Counted from the stretch's first letter, positions 7,492 through 15,886 are shown. The stretch is 23,292 nt of DNA from JACGMN01 sp964522635 (GCA_964522635.1 CAZFWT010000026.1:1-23292); one strand, 5' to 3'. Program-made: numbers and translations. The notes: generated by a model from the letters alone, not told the origin.

Positions 7492-10400
7492 GTTCCCACC
7501 CCCGCTGCAAAATACTCGTTGATCGACTTCACCGCCAGCTCACCACCGTGCGCGTGCATCTCCAGAATGGCCGCTGCTGCTGCTTTCGCAGCCGACAACG
7601 TGGTGATATACGGAATTCCCAAATCGATACAACTCCTTCGAATCAGGTACCCGTCCTTATACGATTGTTTATCGGTCGGTGTATTGATTACCAGGTTGAC
7701 CGCCCGCGCGTGCATCAGCTCCACCACATTCGGCGAGCCGTGCTGAATCTTCTGCAATCTCCCGGCGTCGATCCCCCGCTGCCTTAGATACTCGACCGTG
7801 CCCGCGGTGCCCACGATCGCGAGCCCCGTTTCCCGTAATATGCGTGCCACGGCCACGATCTCCTCCTTATCCGCATCGCAGACCGAGATAAAGACCGTGC
7901 CGTTACTGTCCGCGGGCAAGGGATTGGCGGCGGCAAGCTCCGCCTTGTAAAACGCTGTAGCAAAGCTGTCAGCGATACCCATCACCTCGCCCGTGCTCTT
8001 CATCTCCGGGCCGAGGATAATATCAACGCCCCTAAACTTCGCGAACGGGAGAACGACCTCCTTCACAGCTACGTGATCGAATTCCCGGACTATCGTCTCG
8101 AACTCCCGCAGCTTGTGCCCCAGCATCACCTTCGCGGCCAGTTTCGCGAGCGGGATACCCGTTGCCTTCGCGACATACGGGATCGTTCTGCTCGAGCGCG
8201 GGTTCACCTCCAGAACGTAGACGGTTCCCTCTTTTACCGCCATCTGGAGGTTCACCAGCCCTTTCACCTGCAAGGACAGCGCGATTTGCCGCGTATAGTC
8301 CTTTATCATCTCACGTACAGCGGGGGACAGGGATTGGGGCGGAATAACGCAGGTCGAATCGCCGGAGTGCACGCCCGCTTCTTCTATATGCTCCATGATC
8401 GCACCGATGAGCACCTCCTCTCCGTCGCAGACCGCGTCAACGTCCACCTCAACGGCTTTATCCAGGAATTTGTCGATGAGCACCGGTTTATCCTTTGAGA
8501 CCCTGACCGCCTCGCGCATATACTTCGACAGATCCTGACGGTCGTGCACAATCTGCATCGCCCGCCCGCCGAGCACGTACGAGGGGCGAACGAGCACGGG
8601 GTAGCCGATGCCTGCGGCGATCTCCTGTGCTTGCTCCGTGGAGGTTGCATAGCCACTCTCAGCCTGCGGGATGCCCAGCTGCAGAAGTAATTTACTGAAC
8701 CGCTCTCTATCTTCGGCCGCATCGATCTGCTCCGGATCTGTGCCCAGAACGATCGTTGACGAGCCGATCCGTTCGAACTCCCGTTTCAGTGGTACGGCAA
8801 GATTTACCGAGGTCTGACCCCCGAATTGGACCATCACGCCCTCATACTGCTCCTTCTCGATCACGTTCATTACATCCTCAAGCGTCAGGGGCTCGAAGAA
8901 GAGCGTATCTGAGGTATCGTAATCCGTCGATACGGTCTCTGGATTATTGTTGATGATATGTGCCTCAATTCCTTCCTCTTTCAACGCCTTCACCGCATGT
9001 ACGGTACAGTAATCGAACTCGATGCCCTGGCCAATTCTAATTGGCCCAGAACCTATAATCAATACTTTTCTCCGTTTCGAGGGCAGTAATTCACACTCAT
9101 CTTCATAGGTCGAGTAATAATAGGGCGTCTTGGCCTCGAATTCGGCCGCACAGGTATCAACCATTTTATAGGTAGGAACAATACCGTTTTCCTTTCTGAG
9201 GTCGTTAATCTCAGCTCTGCTTCTGCCGGTAAGCTCAGCGATCTGTTCATCTGAGAAGCCCAACCGTTTCGCCGCTCGCAGATTGCCTTCAGGGTCTTGC
9301 TGTAACGTCGTCTCGAAGCGCGCTATGTTACCGATCTTCTTAATGAAGAACGGGTCGATACCGCTCAGTTCAGCTATTTCCCGTTCACCGAAGCCTCTCT
9401 TCAGTGCCTCGTAGATCGCGAAGATTCGATCGTCCGTTGGCGTTTCCAGCAGATGTCGCACGTCGGCATTAGACCATGGCTCATAGCCGTAGCCAAAGCC
9501 CTTATCGATCTCCAGGGATCGAAGCGCTTTCTGCAGCGCCTCCTCGAACGTTCGCCCGATGGCCATGACCTCGCCGGTGCTCTTCATCGCAGTCGTCAGA
9601 GTTCTGTCCGCTGTCGGGAACTTGTCAAAGGGCCAGCGTGGGATCTTGACCACCACGTAGTCGATGGCCGGCTCGAAGGACGCCGGCGTCTCTTTCGTGA
9701 CGTCGTTTCGTATCTCATCGAGCTGGAGCCCGATCGCGATCTTTGCCGCGACCCGTGCAATGGGATAACCCGTTGCTTTCGATGCGAGTGCTGAAGACCG
9801 TGACACTCGGGGGTTGACCTCGATCACGCGGTATTCGCCATCCTTCAGGGCGAATTGGATGTTGCAGCCGCCCTCGACCTTCAACGCGCGTATGATCCTG
9901 ATTGCTGCGGCACGCAGCATCTGGTGCTCCGCATCCGTTAAGGTCTGGGAAGGCGTGACCACGATCGATTCCCCGGTATGAATGCCAATGGGGTCGAGAT
10001 TCTCCATGTTACAGATCGTGATACAGGTGTCCTTCGCATCACGCATCACCTCATATTCGATCTCCTTCCAGCCCAGCACGCTCTCTTCCAGGAGGACCTG
10101 ATGGATCCGTGAGACCTGGAGCCCGTAGGAGACGATCTCTCGTAACTCCTCCATTGTCCGTGCGATCCCGCCTCCTGTACCCCCGAGGGTGTAGGACGGT
10201 CGCACAACGAGCGGCAGCCCGAGTTCCGCAGCCACGTGCCCGGCCTCTTCGACCGAGGTAACCGTGAACCCACGCGGGATAGGTTCGTTAATCCGTTCCA
10301 TCGTCTGCTTGAACCGCTCGCGATCTTCCGCGTTATAAATGGCTTCCAGTGGCGTGCCCAGCAGCCGAACGTTGTACCGTGCCATTATGCCCATCTCGGC

Positions 10401-10706
10401 AAGTTCTGCGGTGAGATTCAAGCCCGTTTGCCCGCCGAGACCTGCCACGATGCCGTCCGGGCGCTCCTTCTCGATGATCTTCGCCACCACATCGGCCACC
10501 AGCGGCTCGATGTAGATCACGTCCGCCATCTCGAAGTCGGTCATGATCGTTGCGGGATTGGAATTGACGAGCACCACCTGCACGCCCTCTTCCCGTAACG
10601 CACGACAGGCCTGCGAGCCGGAGAAATCGAATTCCGCGGCCTGACCGATCTGTATCGGGCCCGATCCGATGAGCAGCACTTTCACGATCTCGTCGTCTTT
10701 TGGCAT
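7488..10706 (-). CDS. carB: Carbamoyl phosphate synthase large subunit CarB
   Basis: CarB makes carbamoyl phosphate from bicarbonate, ammonia and two ATP. The 1072-aa protein is full length with both homologous halves. LLIGSGPIQIGQAAEFD opens the N-terminal carboxyphosphate domain and LIIGSGPIRIGQGIEFDY opens the C-terminal carbamoyl-phosphate domain at about residue 550. Both ATP-grasp folds are complete, with RPSYTLGGTGGG and EVNPRVSRSSALASKATGYP in the first and RPSYVLGGRAM and EVNPRSSRTIPYVAKATGIP in the second. The last ~140 residues form the MGS-like allosteric domain. An AAGGAGAAG ribosome-binding site precedes the ATG. It is the first gene of a carB-carA(-pdxT) unit. Confidence 0.98.
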   Translation of the reverse strand: MPKDDEIVKVLLIGSGPIQIGQAAEFDFSGSQACRALREEGVQVVLVNSNPATIMTDFEMADVIYIEPLVADVVAKIIEKERPDGIVAGLGGQTGLNLTAELAEMGIMARYNVRLLGTPLEAIYNAEDRERFKQTMERINEPIPRGFTVTSVEEAGHVAAELGLPLVVRPSYTLGGTGGGIARTMEELREIVSYGLQVSRIHQVLLEESVLGWKEIEYEVMRDAKDTCITICNMENLDPIGIHTGESIVVTPSQTLTDAEHQMLRAAAIRIIRALKVEGGCNIQFALKDGEYRVIEVNPRVSRSSALASKATGYPIARVAAKIAIGLQLDEIRNDVTKETPASFEPAIDYVVVKIPRWPFDKFPTADRTLTTAMKSTGEVMAIGRTFEEALQKALRSLEIDKGFGYGYEPWSNADVRHLLETPTDDRIFAIYEALKRGFGEREIAELSGIDPFFIKKIGNIARFETTLQQDPEGNLRAAKRLGFSDEQIAELTGRSRAEINDLRKENGIVPTYKMVDTCAAEFEAKTPYYYSTYEDECELLPSKRRKVLIIGSGPIRIGQGIEFDYCTVHAVKALKEEGIEAHIINNNPETVSTDYDTSDTLFFEPLTLEDVMNVIEKEQYEGVMVQFGGQTSVNLAVPLKREFERIGSSTIVLGTDPEQIDAAEDRERFSKLLLQLGIPQAESGYATSTEQAQEIAAGIGYPVLVRPSYVLGGRAMQIVHDRQDLSKYMREAVRVSKDKPVLIDKFLDKAVEVDVDAVCDGEEVLIGAIMEHIEEAGVHSGDSTCVIPPQSLSPAVREMIKDYTRQIALSLQVKGLVNLQMAVKEGTVYVLEVNPRSSRTIPYVAKATGIPLAKLAAKVMLGHKLREFETIVREFDHVAVKEVVLPFAKFRGVDIILGPEMKSTGEVMGIADSFATAFYKAELAAANPLPADSNGTVFISVCDADKEEIVAVARILRETGLAIVGTAGTVEYLRQRGIDAGRLQKIQHGSPNVVELMHARAVNLVINTPTDKQSYKDGYLIRRSCIDLGIPYITTLSAAKAAAAAILEMHAHGGELAVKSINEYFAAGVGT

Positions 10707-10761
10707 TACTTCTCCTTGCTTGCTTGCGGTATCTTTCCTCTTCTACTCAGGCATGCGCACA

Positions 10762-10799
10762 TAAAAACGTGGCGAGGGAGTATCCACAAGCTCCCCCGC
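10762..10799 (-). terminator. Intrinsic-type terminator after the amt1-glnK1 operon
   Basis: On the minus strand GCGGGGGAG pairs with CTCCCTCGC across a 10-nt loop (nine pairs, one of them G-U), and the stem is followed by CACGTTTTTATG. It lies just after the PII stop at 10807 and before carB. The T-run might also act as the carB TATA element. Confidence 0.55.
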
Positions 10800-10806
10800 A
10801 CGGTTC

Positions 10807-11136
10807 TCAGTTCAATCGCTCATCTGTTCGCACTCGTATGACCTGCTCCAGTGGGTACACGAATATCTTGCCATCGCCAAATTTGCCCGTTTTCGCTGCA
10901 CTCGATATCGCGTTGACCAACTGCTCGACTAGCTCGTCCTTCACCACCGTCTCAATTTTTACCTTTGGCAGCGTATCTACCTCCATGCGTCGTCCCCTGA
11001 ACTGCAAGGCGATGCCTTTCTGCTCCCCTCGTCCTGTCACCTCGGTTATAGTCATGGCAACATGCCCCTGTTTTTCCAGGGCCGCTTTAACCTGTTCAAG
11101 CTTTTCTGGCCGAATTATCGCTTCGATCTTCTTCAT
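10807..11136 (-). CDS. glnK: PII nitrogen regulatory protein (GlnK-type, copy 1)
   Basis: PII proteins sense ATP/ADP and 2-oxoglutarate and, as GlnK trimers, plug the Amt channel. The 109-aa protein begins MKKIEAIIRPEKLEQVKAAL and has TGRGEQKG at the T-loop base, LPKVKIE with 2-oxoglutarate-binding Lys58, B-loop TGKFGDGK with Lys90, and C-loop Arg101/Arg103. In the T-loop, position 51 (the uridylylated Tyr of enteric PII) is Met, in FRGRRMEVD. It lies 27 bp after amt1 with a strong AGGAGGGGAG ribosome-binding site, so it is translated from the amt1 message. Family identity is certain; the gene symbol reflects genetic linkage to amt. Confidence 0.95.
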   Translation of the reverse strand: MKKIEAIIRPEKLEQVKAALEKQGHVAMTITEVTGRGEQKGIALQFRGRRMEVDTLPKVKIETVVKDELVEQLVNAISSAAKTGKFGDGKIFVYPLEQVIRVRTDERLN

Positions 11137-11163
11137 GCTTCTCCCCTCCTATCAGTTATTATT

Positions 11164-12366
11164 TCAGCTACTGTACGCTCTTTCTCCATGCTGTGAAAGA
11201 TCCGCACCGACATATTCTTCCTCCTCGGTCACCCGTAACCCGATCGTTACGTCCACGAGCTTGGCGAGTAGAAACGCGAGTCCGAACGCGTAGATAATTG
11301 CTGCTCCGGCACCAATGACCTGAACCATGAATTGATGCACATTTCCATAGAGCAAACCCGAGTATCCACCTATTGCTTCGGTTGCAAATATGCCCGTGGC
11401 CAGTGCTCCCCAGAGTCCGCCAACACCGTGTATTGCCCATGCATCAAGGCTCTCATCTAGCTTTATCTTAATTCTGAACAGCATTGCCCGGTAGCAGATA
11501 ACCCCTGCGACCAGTCCGATCACTATGGAAGACAGTGGAGTAACAAATCCCGCTGCTGGTGTTATCGCGACGAGTCCTGCGATAGCGCCACTTACCACAC
11601 CCAGCGAGCTTGGTTTTCCATGTACCCAGTTTGCAGCCATCCAGCCAAGTGCCCCTGCCGCAGCAGACGTGTTGGTGACGACGAATGCATTGGCGGCGAG
11701 CCCATTTGCAGCCAGGGCGCTACCTCCATTGAACCCAAACCACCCGAACCAGAGCAAGGCCGCTCCAAGAAGCGTCAGCGGGATATTATGCGGTCCCATC
11801 GGCTCCTCTCCAAATCCACGCCTCTTGCCAATCACCAGTGCCAAAGCCAGAGCCGAGAAACCCGAGCTAATGTGCACCACGGTGCCTCCAGCGAAATCTA
11901 ACGCACCCAGTTCAGCAAGCCATCCGCCACCCCAAACCCAATGAGCGAGTGGATCGTAAATGAGCGTTGTCCACAGTAGCCCAAAGACAATGAATGCGCT
12001 TATCTTCACTCGTTCAGCCATTGTGCTGGTAAGAATTGCAAGCGTCACCACAGCAAAGGCGAGCTGGAACGCCATAAATGCTAAGTGCGGAACAGTCAAA
12101 TCTCCGGCGTCCATGCCGACATTCCGCAGTCCCAGATACTCAAGGCCACCGATAAATCCCGCTATGTCAGAGCCGAAGGACAAACTGTATCCCACGAGTA
12201 CCCACTGAATACTGATCAACGCGAGTGCTACAAACGAGAGGGAAAGCATTGCGATAACATTTTTCTTCCGGACCATCCCACCATAGAATAGCCCGACACC
12301 CGGAGTCATCAACATCACCAAAGCGGTCGAGACGAGTATCCACGCCGTATCTCCACTGTCCAGCAT
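11164..12366 (-). CDS. amt: Ammonium transporter Amt (copy 1)
   Basis: This 400-aa Amt/MEP/Rh family channel for ammonium uptake has the usual ~11 hydrophobic segments. The N-terminus TAWILVSTALVMLMTPGVGL continuing into FYGGMVRKKNV is the classical first helix and loop. The two pore histidines lie in TVVHISSGFSALA and AIHGVGGLWG. WFGFNGGSALAANG is also conserved. No cleavable signal peptide is seen. The short C-terminal tail ends in LRVTEEEEYVGADLSQHGERAYSS, which contains the conserved cytoplasmic GxDxxxHGE motif for PII interaction. It is first in the operon with glnK copy 1. A GGAGGTGA site lies about 13 nt before the ATG. Confidence 0.96.
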   Translation of the reverse strand: MLDSGDTAWILVSTALVMLMTPGVGLFYGGMVRKKNVIAMLSLSFVALALISIQWVLVGYSLSFGSDIAGFIGGLEYLGLRNVGMDAGDLTVPHLAFMAFQLAFAVVTLAILTSTMAERVKISAFIVFGLLWTTLIYDPLAHWVWGGGWLAELGALDFAGGTVVHISSGFSALALALVIGKRRGFGEEPMGPHNIPLTLLGAALLWFGWFGFNGGSALAANGLAANAFVVTNTSAAAGALGWMAANWVHGKPSSLGVVSGAIAGLVAITPAAGFVTPLSSIVIGLVAGVICYRAMLFRIKIKLDESLDAWAIHGVGGLWGALATGIFATEAIGGYSGLLYGNVHQFMVQVIGAGAAIIYAFGLAFLLAKLVDVTIGLRVTEEEEYVGADLSQHGERAYSS

Positions 12367-12941
12367 GTTTACCTTGTTTCACCTCCATCCATGGACATGC
12401 TTGGGTCGTAACCCACTTCCCACTCTCCTGAACGTGATCTCCATGGCGTTTCCGAGACGGCAATCCTGACTGATAATACTGTAGCCATTCGTCTTATCGA
12501 TACGTTTACTCTACCCATGTTTACTTCTTACTCCTCCTAGTCTTCGGTATTCTATGATAGTTAAAAACCCTTTTAAAGGGTATTTGAGAACTCAGCATAA
12601 AAGTTAAGATACAATCTTACATGATGTTGCACTTAAACTTGTATAGTCTGCACGCCTTTTGGGAAACTATCACACTATTTATGAATAGTTATGAACTGCT
12701 AAAGTGGGATAGAGAATTTGCTATACTGCTCCTTTATGCTTTTTTATCGTAGATTTTCAGTTCGTTAGCCGTTAAAGTTTCACTGGATTAGCACCTATTA
12801 TTTTGGGAATTTATGAACTACTAGAAAGAAGAATGCCGCCAGGTTAAGATCACGCCTTTTACCAGCGCTTTACAGCCGCCGCGATTTCTTAACGTATATA
12901 CTGCGTCTTAAGCGCATTCTATCAGCGTCAAAAAATAAGAA
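12367..12941. other. Long AT-rich intergenic region upstream of amt1
   Basis: About 575 bp without a confident gene. It contains the amt1 promoter (TATA within the imperfect palindrome at 12567-12581), a TTGAGAACTCAG element (12584-12595), a 17-bp repeat TTATGAATAGTTATGAA (12679-12695) shared with the amt2 upstream region, a further TTATGAACTACT (12811-12822) resembling TTATGAACTGCT (12689-12700), and a 6-bp inverted repeat ACTATT-N4-AATAGT (12674-12689). On the minus strand a 49-codon open frame (12369-12518) ends just before the amt1 start. It might be a leader ORF, but it has no recognisable similarity. Confidence 0.6.
12567..12595 (-). promoter_or_regulatory. Candidate amt1 promoter and operator
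   Basis: ACCCTTT-T-AAAGGGT (12567-12581) is a 7-bp inverted repeat around a single base and includes a minus-strand TATA-like TTTAAAAGG. TTGAGAACTCAG (12584-12595) lies directly upstream. If used, transcription would start near 12548, leaving a leader of about 180 nt before amt1. Confidence 0.4.
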
Positions 12942-12961
12942 GAGCGGGCAAATGCCCGCTC
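12929..12961 (-). terminator. Intrinsic-type terminator after the amt2-glnK2 operon
   Basis: GAGCGGGCA (12942-12950) and TGCCCGCTC (12953-12961) form a perfect 9-bp stem with a 2-nt loop. On the minus strand it is followed by TTCTTATTTTTT. It overlaps the stop codon of the PII gene, a strong and compact terminator. Confidence 0.85.
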
Positions 12962-13298
12962 ACAACGCCTCCTCTCCTTGCTCGCCCGTTCTCACCCGGA
13001 TGACTTCTTCGATCGGCATCACAAAGATCATACCATCGCCGAAATTACCCGTGTACGCGCTCTCTCTGATGGTCTTCACGGTCGTCTTGACATCCTTGTC
13101 CTTGACCACGACATTCAGCTTGAGCTTCGGGAGCATATCCACCGTGTATGACGTAGCACGCCACTGTAGTGTTATCCCTTTCTGCTGGCCGCGGCCTTTC
13201 ACTTCCGCTACGTTTAACCCCGTGATGCCGATCTTCTCGAGCGCCGACTTGACCTCGTCGAGCTTCTCTTCCCGTATGATCGCTTCTATCTTTTTCAT
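12960..13298 (-). CDS. glnK: PII nitrogen regulatory protein (GlnK-type, copy 2)
   Basis: This 112-aa PII protein begins MKKIEAIIREEKLDEVKSAL. The frame is open 19 codons further upstream, but those lie inside or against amt2 and do not match the family, so the ATG at 13298, 7 bp after the amt2 stop, is chosen. Gln39, Lys40 and Lys58 (LPKLK), T-loop Tyr51 (WRATSYTVD) and C-loop Arg101/Arg103 are present. The B-loop reads TGNFGDGM, so the ATP-phosphate-contacting Lys90 is Met and Lys85 is Asn. That differs from copy 1 and from most PII proteins and could alter nucleotide sensing. It is co-transcribed with amt2 and ends at a strong terminator. Confidence 0.95.
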   Translation of the reverse strand: MKKIEAIIREEKLDEVKSALEKIGITGLNVAEVKGRGQQKGITLQWRATSYTVDMLPKLKLNVVVKDKDVKTTVKTIRESAYTGNFGDGMIFVMPIEEVIRVRTGEQGEEAL

Positions 13299-13305
13299 CC
13301 TCGCT

Positions 13306-14721
13306 TTACCTCCAGCCGTCCATCGGCCCCGGATAGCTCGGTGTGCCGTGCTCACTGATGTCCAGACCCACTACTTCCTCTTCTTGTGATACGCGCAGCC
13401 CTATCGCGTACTTTATTACTGCGAATATTAGTAGCCCCAGCCCGAATGCCCAGAGGACTACCACTGCTACACTGATCGTTTGCGCCACGAACTGCCCGGT
13501 GTTGCCGGCGATAAGACCACGCACGTCACCGTAGGTTCCGTCTGCGAAGATGCCGACCGCGAGCAGCCCCCAGAGGCCGTTGACTCCGTGCACCGAGACG
13601 GCGCCGACCGGATCGTCGATCTTCAGCACCCACTCTACGAACCATATACTTACCATCACCAGTATGCCCGCGATCGCGCCGATGAGCACCGCGGCCCACG
13701 GTGGTACGTAGGCGCAGGGCGCGGTGATTGCGACGAGTCCTGCTAACGACCCGTTACAGATGAGGAAGATGTTCGCCTTTCCCGTTCTGAAGAAGGTGGT
13801 ATAACAGGCCACGACGGCACCCGCGGCACCCGCTAAGAAGGTGTTCACCGCGATCACGGCTATCCGCAGATCAGTAGCTGCGAGCGTGCTGCCCGGGTTG
13901 AAGCCGAACCAGCCGAAGAAGAGGACGAAGGTGCCCAGAACGATATAGGTAATATTGTGTCCTGGTATGGCAACCGGAGTACCGTCCGTCTTGAATTTGC
14001 CAGTTCGAGGGCCTACGAGATACGCACCAGCCAGAGCGACGAAGCCGCCAACGGCATGCACCACGCCCGACCCGGCGAAGTCCACGGCGCCTGCGCCAAA
14101 GGGGAGTGTCGAAAGCCAGCCACCACCCCAGACCCAGTGTCCATAGATCGGATAGATCACCGCGGTCACGAGCACGGTGTAGACGAGATAAGCCTGGAAC
14201 TTTGTCCTGCCGGCCATCGCACCCGCCACGATCGTCGCCGCGGTTGCCGCGAACATCGCCTGGAAAAGCCAGACCATGCTCGTGGTCACATCGTACGCCT
14301 CTCCGGCAAGGAGCCAGCCACTGTACCCGATAAAAGCGTTGCCGAGCTCCAAGCCCGGCGCAGCGCCACTCCCGCCGAACATCAACGCGAAGCCCACGAC
14401 CAGGAAGAAGATCGCGCCCAGTGAGAAGTCCATGTAGCTCTTTGCGAGATAGTTCACGGTATTCTTTGTCCGGATCGCACCGACGCCGACGAGCGCAAAT
14501 CCCGCCTGCATGAAGAAGACGAGAAACGCCGAGACGAGCACCCAGGTGAAGTTGATCGCGGTCTTCAAACCCTCCAGATCGCCCATGTTGGTGCTCGCAC
14601 CGCTTGGATCGCCGGCCATCGCGCCCGGCACCAGTGCGCACAAGCAGGCACCTACCACTAGCGCCAGTAGTACCACTGCAGTCCGCTGTCTTTTCGCTAT
14701 CTTTCCTATCACTTCGTTCAT
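13306..14721 (-). CDS. amt: Ammonium transporter Amt (copy 2, with predicted signal peptide)
   Basis: This 471-aa ammonium channel starts with a basic, hydrophobic segment ending in AMA-GD, a likely cleavable signal peptide, which copy 1 lacks. The core contains MQAGFALVGVGAIRTKNT, the pore histidines in SGVVHAVGGFVAL and SVHGVNGLWG, and WFGFNPGSTLA. The C-terminal tail has LRVSQEEEVVGLDISEHGTPSYPG with the PII-contact GLDxxEHG motif. The two Amt copies clearly belong to different subgroups rather than being a recent duplication. An AGGAGGTAGC site and a TATA box at 14762-14769 precede it. The partner is glnK copy 2. Confidence 0.96.
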   Translation of the reverse strand: MNEVIGKIAKRQRTAVVLLALVVGACLCALVPGAMAGDPSGASTNMGDLEGLKTAINFTWVLVSAFLVFFMQAGFALVGVGAIRTKNTVNYLAKSYMDFSLGAIFFLVVGFALMFGGSGAAPGLELGNAFIGYSGWLLAGEAYDVTTSMVWLFQAMFAATAATIVAGAMAGRTKFQAYLVYTVLVTAVIYPIYGHWVWGGGWLSTLPFGAGAVDFAGSGVVHAVGGFVALAGAYLVGPRTGKFKTDGTPVAIPGHNITYIVLGTFVLFFGWFGFNPGSTLAATDLRIAVIAVNTFLAGAAGAVVACYTTFFRTGKANIFLICNGSLAGLVAITAPCAYVPPWAAVLIGAIAGILVMVSIWFVEWVLKIDDPVGAVSVHGVNGLWGLLAVGIFADGTYGDVRGLIAGNTGQFVAQTISVAVVVLWAFGLGLLIFAVIKYAIGLRVSQEEEVVGLDISEHGTPSYPGPMDGWR

Positions 14722-15040
14722 TTTACCTTTTTAGCTACCTCCTGCTTGACATTACGCACACTATATAAATACAGTAGTTGAGAATTCAACTTACCAATTA
14801 AGAAAAAATATTACAATTTTCTATTCAGGTATCATTAAACAGTCTAAAATTTATTTTTTTAGATAGTTGAGAACTTAAAATAAGTATTATGAATAGTTAT
14901 GAAGAACTCATCAGGATGCTATTCAACGGCCGATATTTGCAGTACCGACAGATATTTTTTAAAAGCGTCGTGAATGAAAATTGTGAGGAATAGTGGCTGG
15001 CAAAGATTATATCGCAACAATAAAGCGGACTTTACGTGAA
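14722..15040. other. AT-rich intergenic region between amt2 and nfo
   Basis: About 320 bp without a confident gene. It carries the amt2 promoter, TTGAGAATTCAA (14778-14789), a second TTGAGAACTTAA (14867-14878) and the 17-bp TTATGAATAGTTATGAA (14887-14903). A short plus-strand frame starting at 14889 reads MNSYEELIRM and ends after 34 codons; it is probably fortuitous. The rest up to the nfo stop holds nothing recognisable. Confidence 0.6.
14761..14790 (-). promoter_or_regulatory. amt2 promoter with candidate operator
   Basis: Minus-strand ATTTATATAG (14761-14770) is a strong archaeal TATA box about 45 bp before the ATG at 14721. Immediately upstream lies GTTGAGAATTCAAC (14777-14790), a GTTGA-N4-TCAAC inverted repeat that also contains the shared TTGAGAAYT word. 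Confidence 0.65.
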
Positions 15041-15886
15041 TTAGTGAGCAGCAAGCTCTCTCACTTTCTGCAGATTCTCAACGTCTCCCCGGCGGTCATC
15101 AACTGGCGTCTCGAGGATCATCGGCAGCTTCATGATCCGCTCGTCGTGCAGAATCACCCGGAAGCCGTCCTCGCCGATATACCCGAGCCCGATATGCTCA
15201 TGCCGATCAAGTTTGGAGCCGAGCCCGGCCTTTGCATCGTTGAGATGGATGAGCGTGAGCTGTTTAAGTCCTAACACGTCATCGAAGTGCTGCAGCGTTT
15301 TCTCCAGGCTCGCTTCGGTTCGCAGCTCGTAGCCGGCAACGAAGGCGTGACAGGTATCCAAGCAGATGCCGATCCGGTCCTTATGTTCGATCTGATCGAT
15401 GATCCGGCGTATGTGCTCGAAGGTGCCGCCCATACTGTTCTTGGTGTGCGCGGTATTCTCCAGGAGCAGCATGACGCTGTTCTCAACCTCACTGAACGCG
15501 GTGTTAATCGCCGAGACGATTTGTTGCAGTCCTCCCTCTTCACCCGAGCCCCGGTGACTGCCAAGATGGGTGACGAGATAGGGGATCTGGAGCGCACCAC
15601 ATCGCTCCAATTCCGCGGTGAGCGCTGCTATGGACTTGTCATAGATCTCGCCGGTCGGTGCAGCGAGATTGGGCAGGTACGGCATGTGATCGACCGGGGG
15701 GTATATACCCGACTTCTCGCGCTTCTCCACGAAACGGCTGGCTTCCTTATCGCTGAGCGGCTTGATCTTCCACCCACGGGGGTTGCGCGAGAAGATCTGG
15801 AAGGTATCACAGCCCTTCTCCTGCGCCCGATCCACTGCCTTATCGATCGAGCCTGCGATTGAGACGTGAACGCCCACGCGAATCAT
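15041..15886 (-). CDS. nfo: Endonuclease IV (AP endonuclease)
   Basis: This 281-aa TIM-barrel metalloenzyme cleaves DNA 5' to abasic sites in base-excision repair. The family motifs are all present: VGVHVSIAGSIDKA, FQIFSRNPRGW, PPVDHMPYLPNLA with a metal-binding His, THLGSHRGSG, LLLENTAH with the metal-binding Glu, GICLDTCHAFVAGY, LIHLNDAK, RHEHIGLGYIG, and ILETPVDD near the C-terminus. It appears monocistronic, with roughly 100 bp on the cutA side and an AT-rich gap on the amt2 side. The identification is secure. Confidence 0.96.
   Translation of the reverse strand: MIRVGVHVSIAGSIDKAVDRAQEKGCDTFQIFSRNPRGWKIKPLSDKEASRFVEKREKSGIYPPVDHMPYLPNLAAPTGEIYDKSIAALTAELERCGALQIPYLVTHLGSHRGSGEEGGLQQIVSAINTAFSEVENSVMLLLENTAHTKNSMGGTFEHIRRIIDQIEHKDRIGICLDTCHAFVAGYELRTEASLEKTLQHFDDVLGLKQLTLIHLNDAKAGLGSKLDRHEHIGLGYIGEDGFRVILHDERIMKLPMILETPVDDRRGDVENLQKVRELAAH

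Noticed and set aside
10700..11293. 197-codon plus-strand frame over the glnK1 region
   Set aside because: It is antisense to a clear PII gene and part of amt1; composition is Ser- and Arg-rich as expected of a shadow frame.
13299..13355. 19-codon N-terminal extension of PII copy 2
   Set aside because: It overlaps the end of amt2, and PII proteins begin at MKKIEAII.
12367..14960. NrpR operators (GGAA-N6-TTCC) upstream of the amt genes
   Set aside because: I found no match in the amt upstream regions.
14889..14993. 34-codon plus-strand frame (MNSYEELIRM...) upstream of nfo
   Set aside because: No ribosome-binding site or similarity; the start coincides with the 17-bp repeat and is probably fortuitous.
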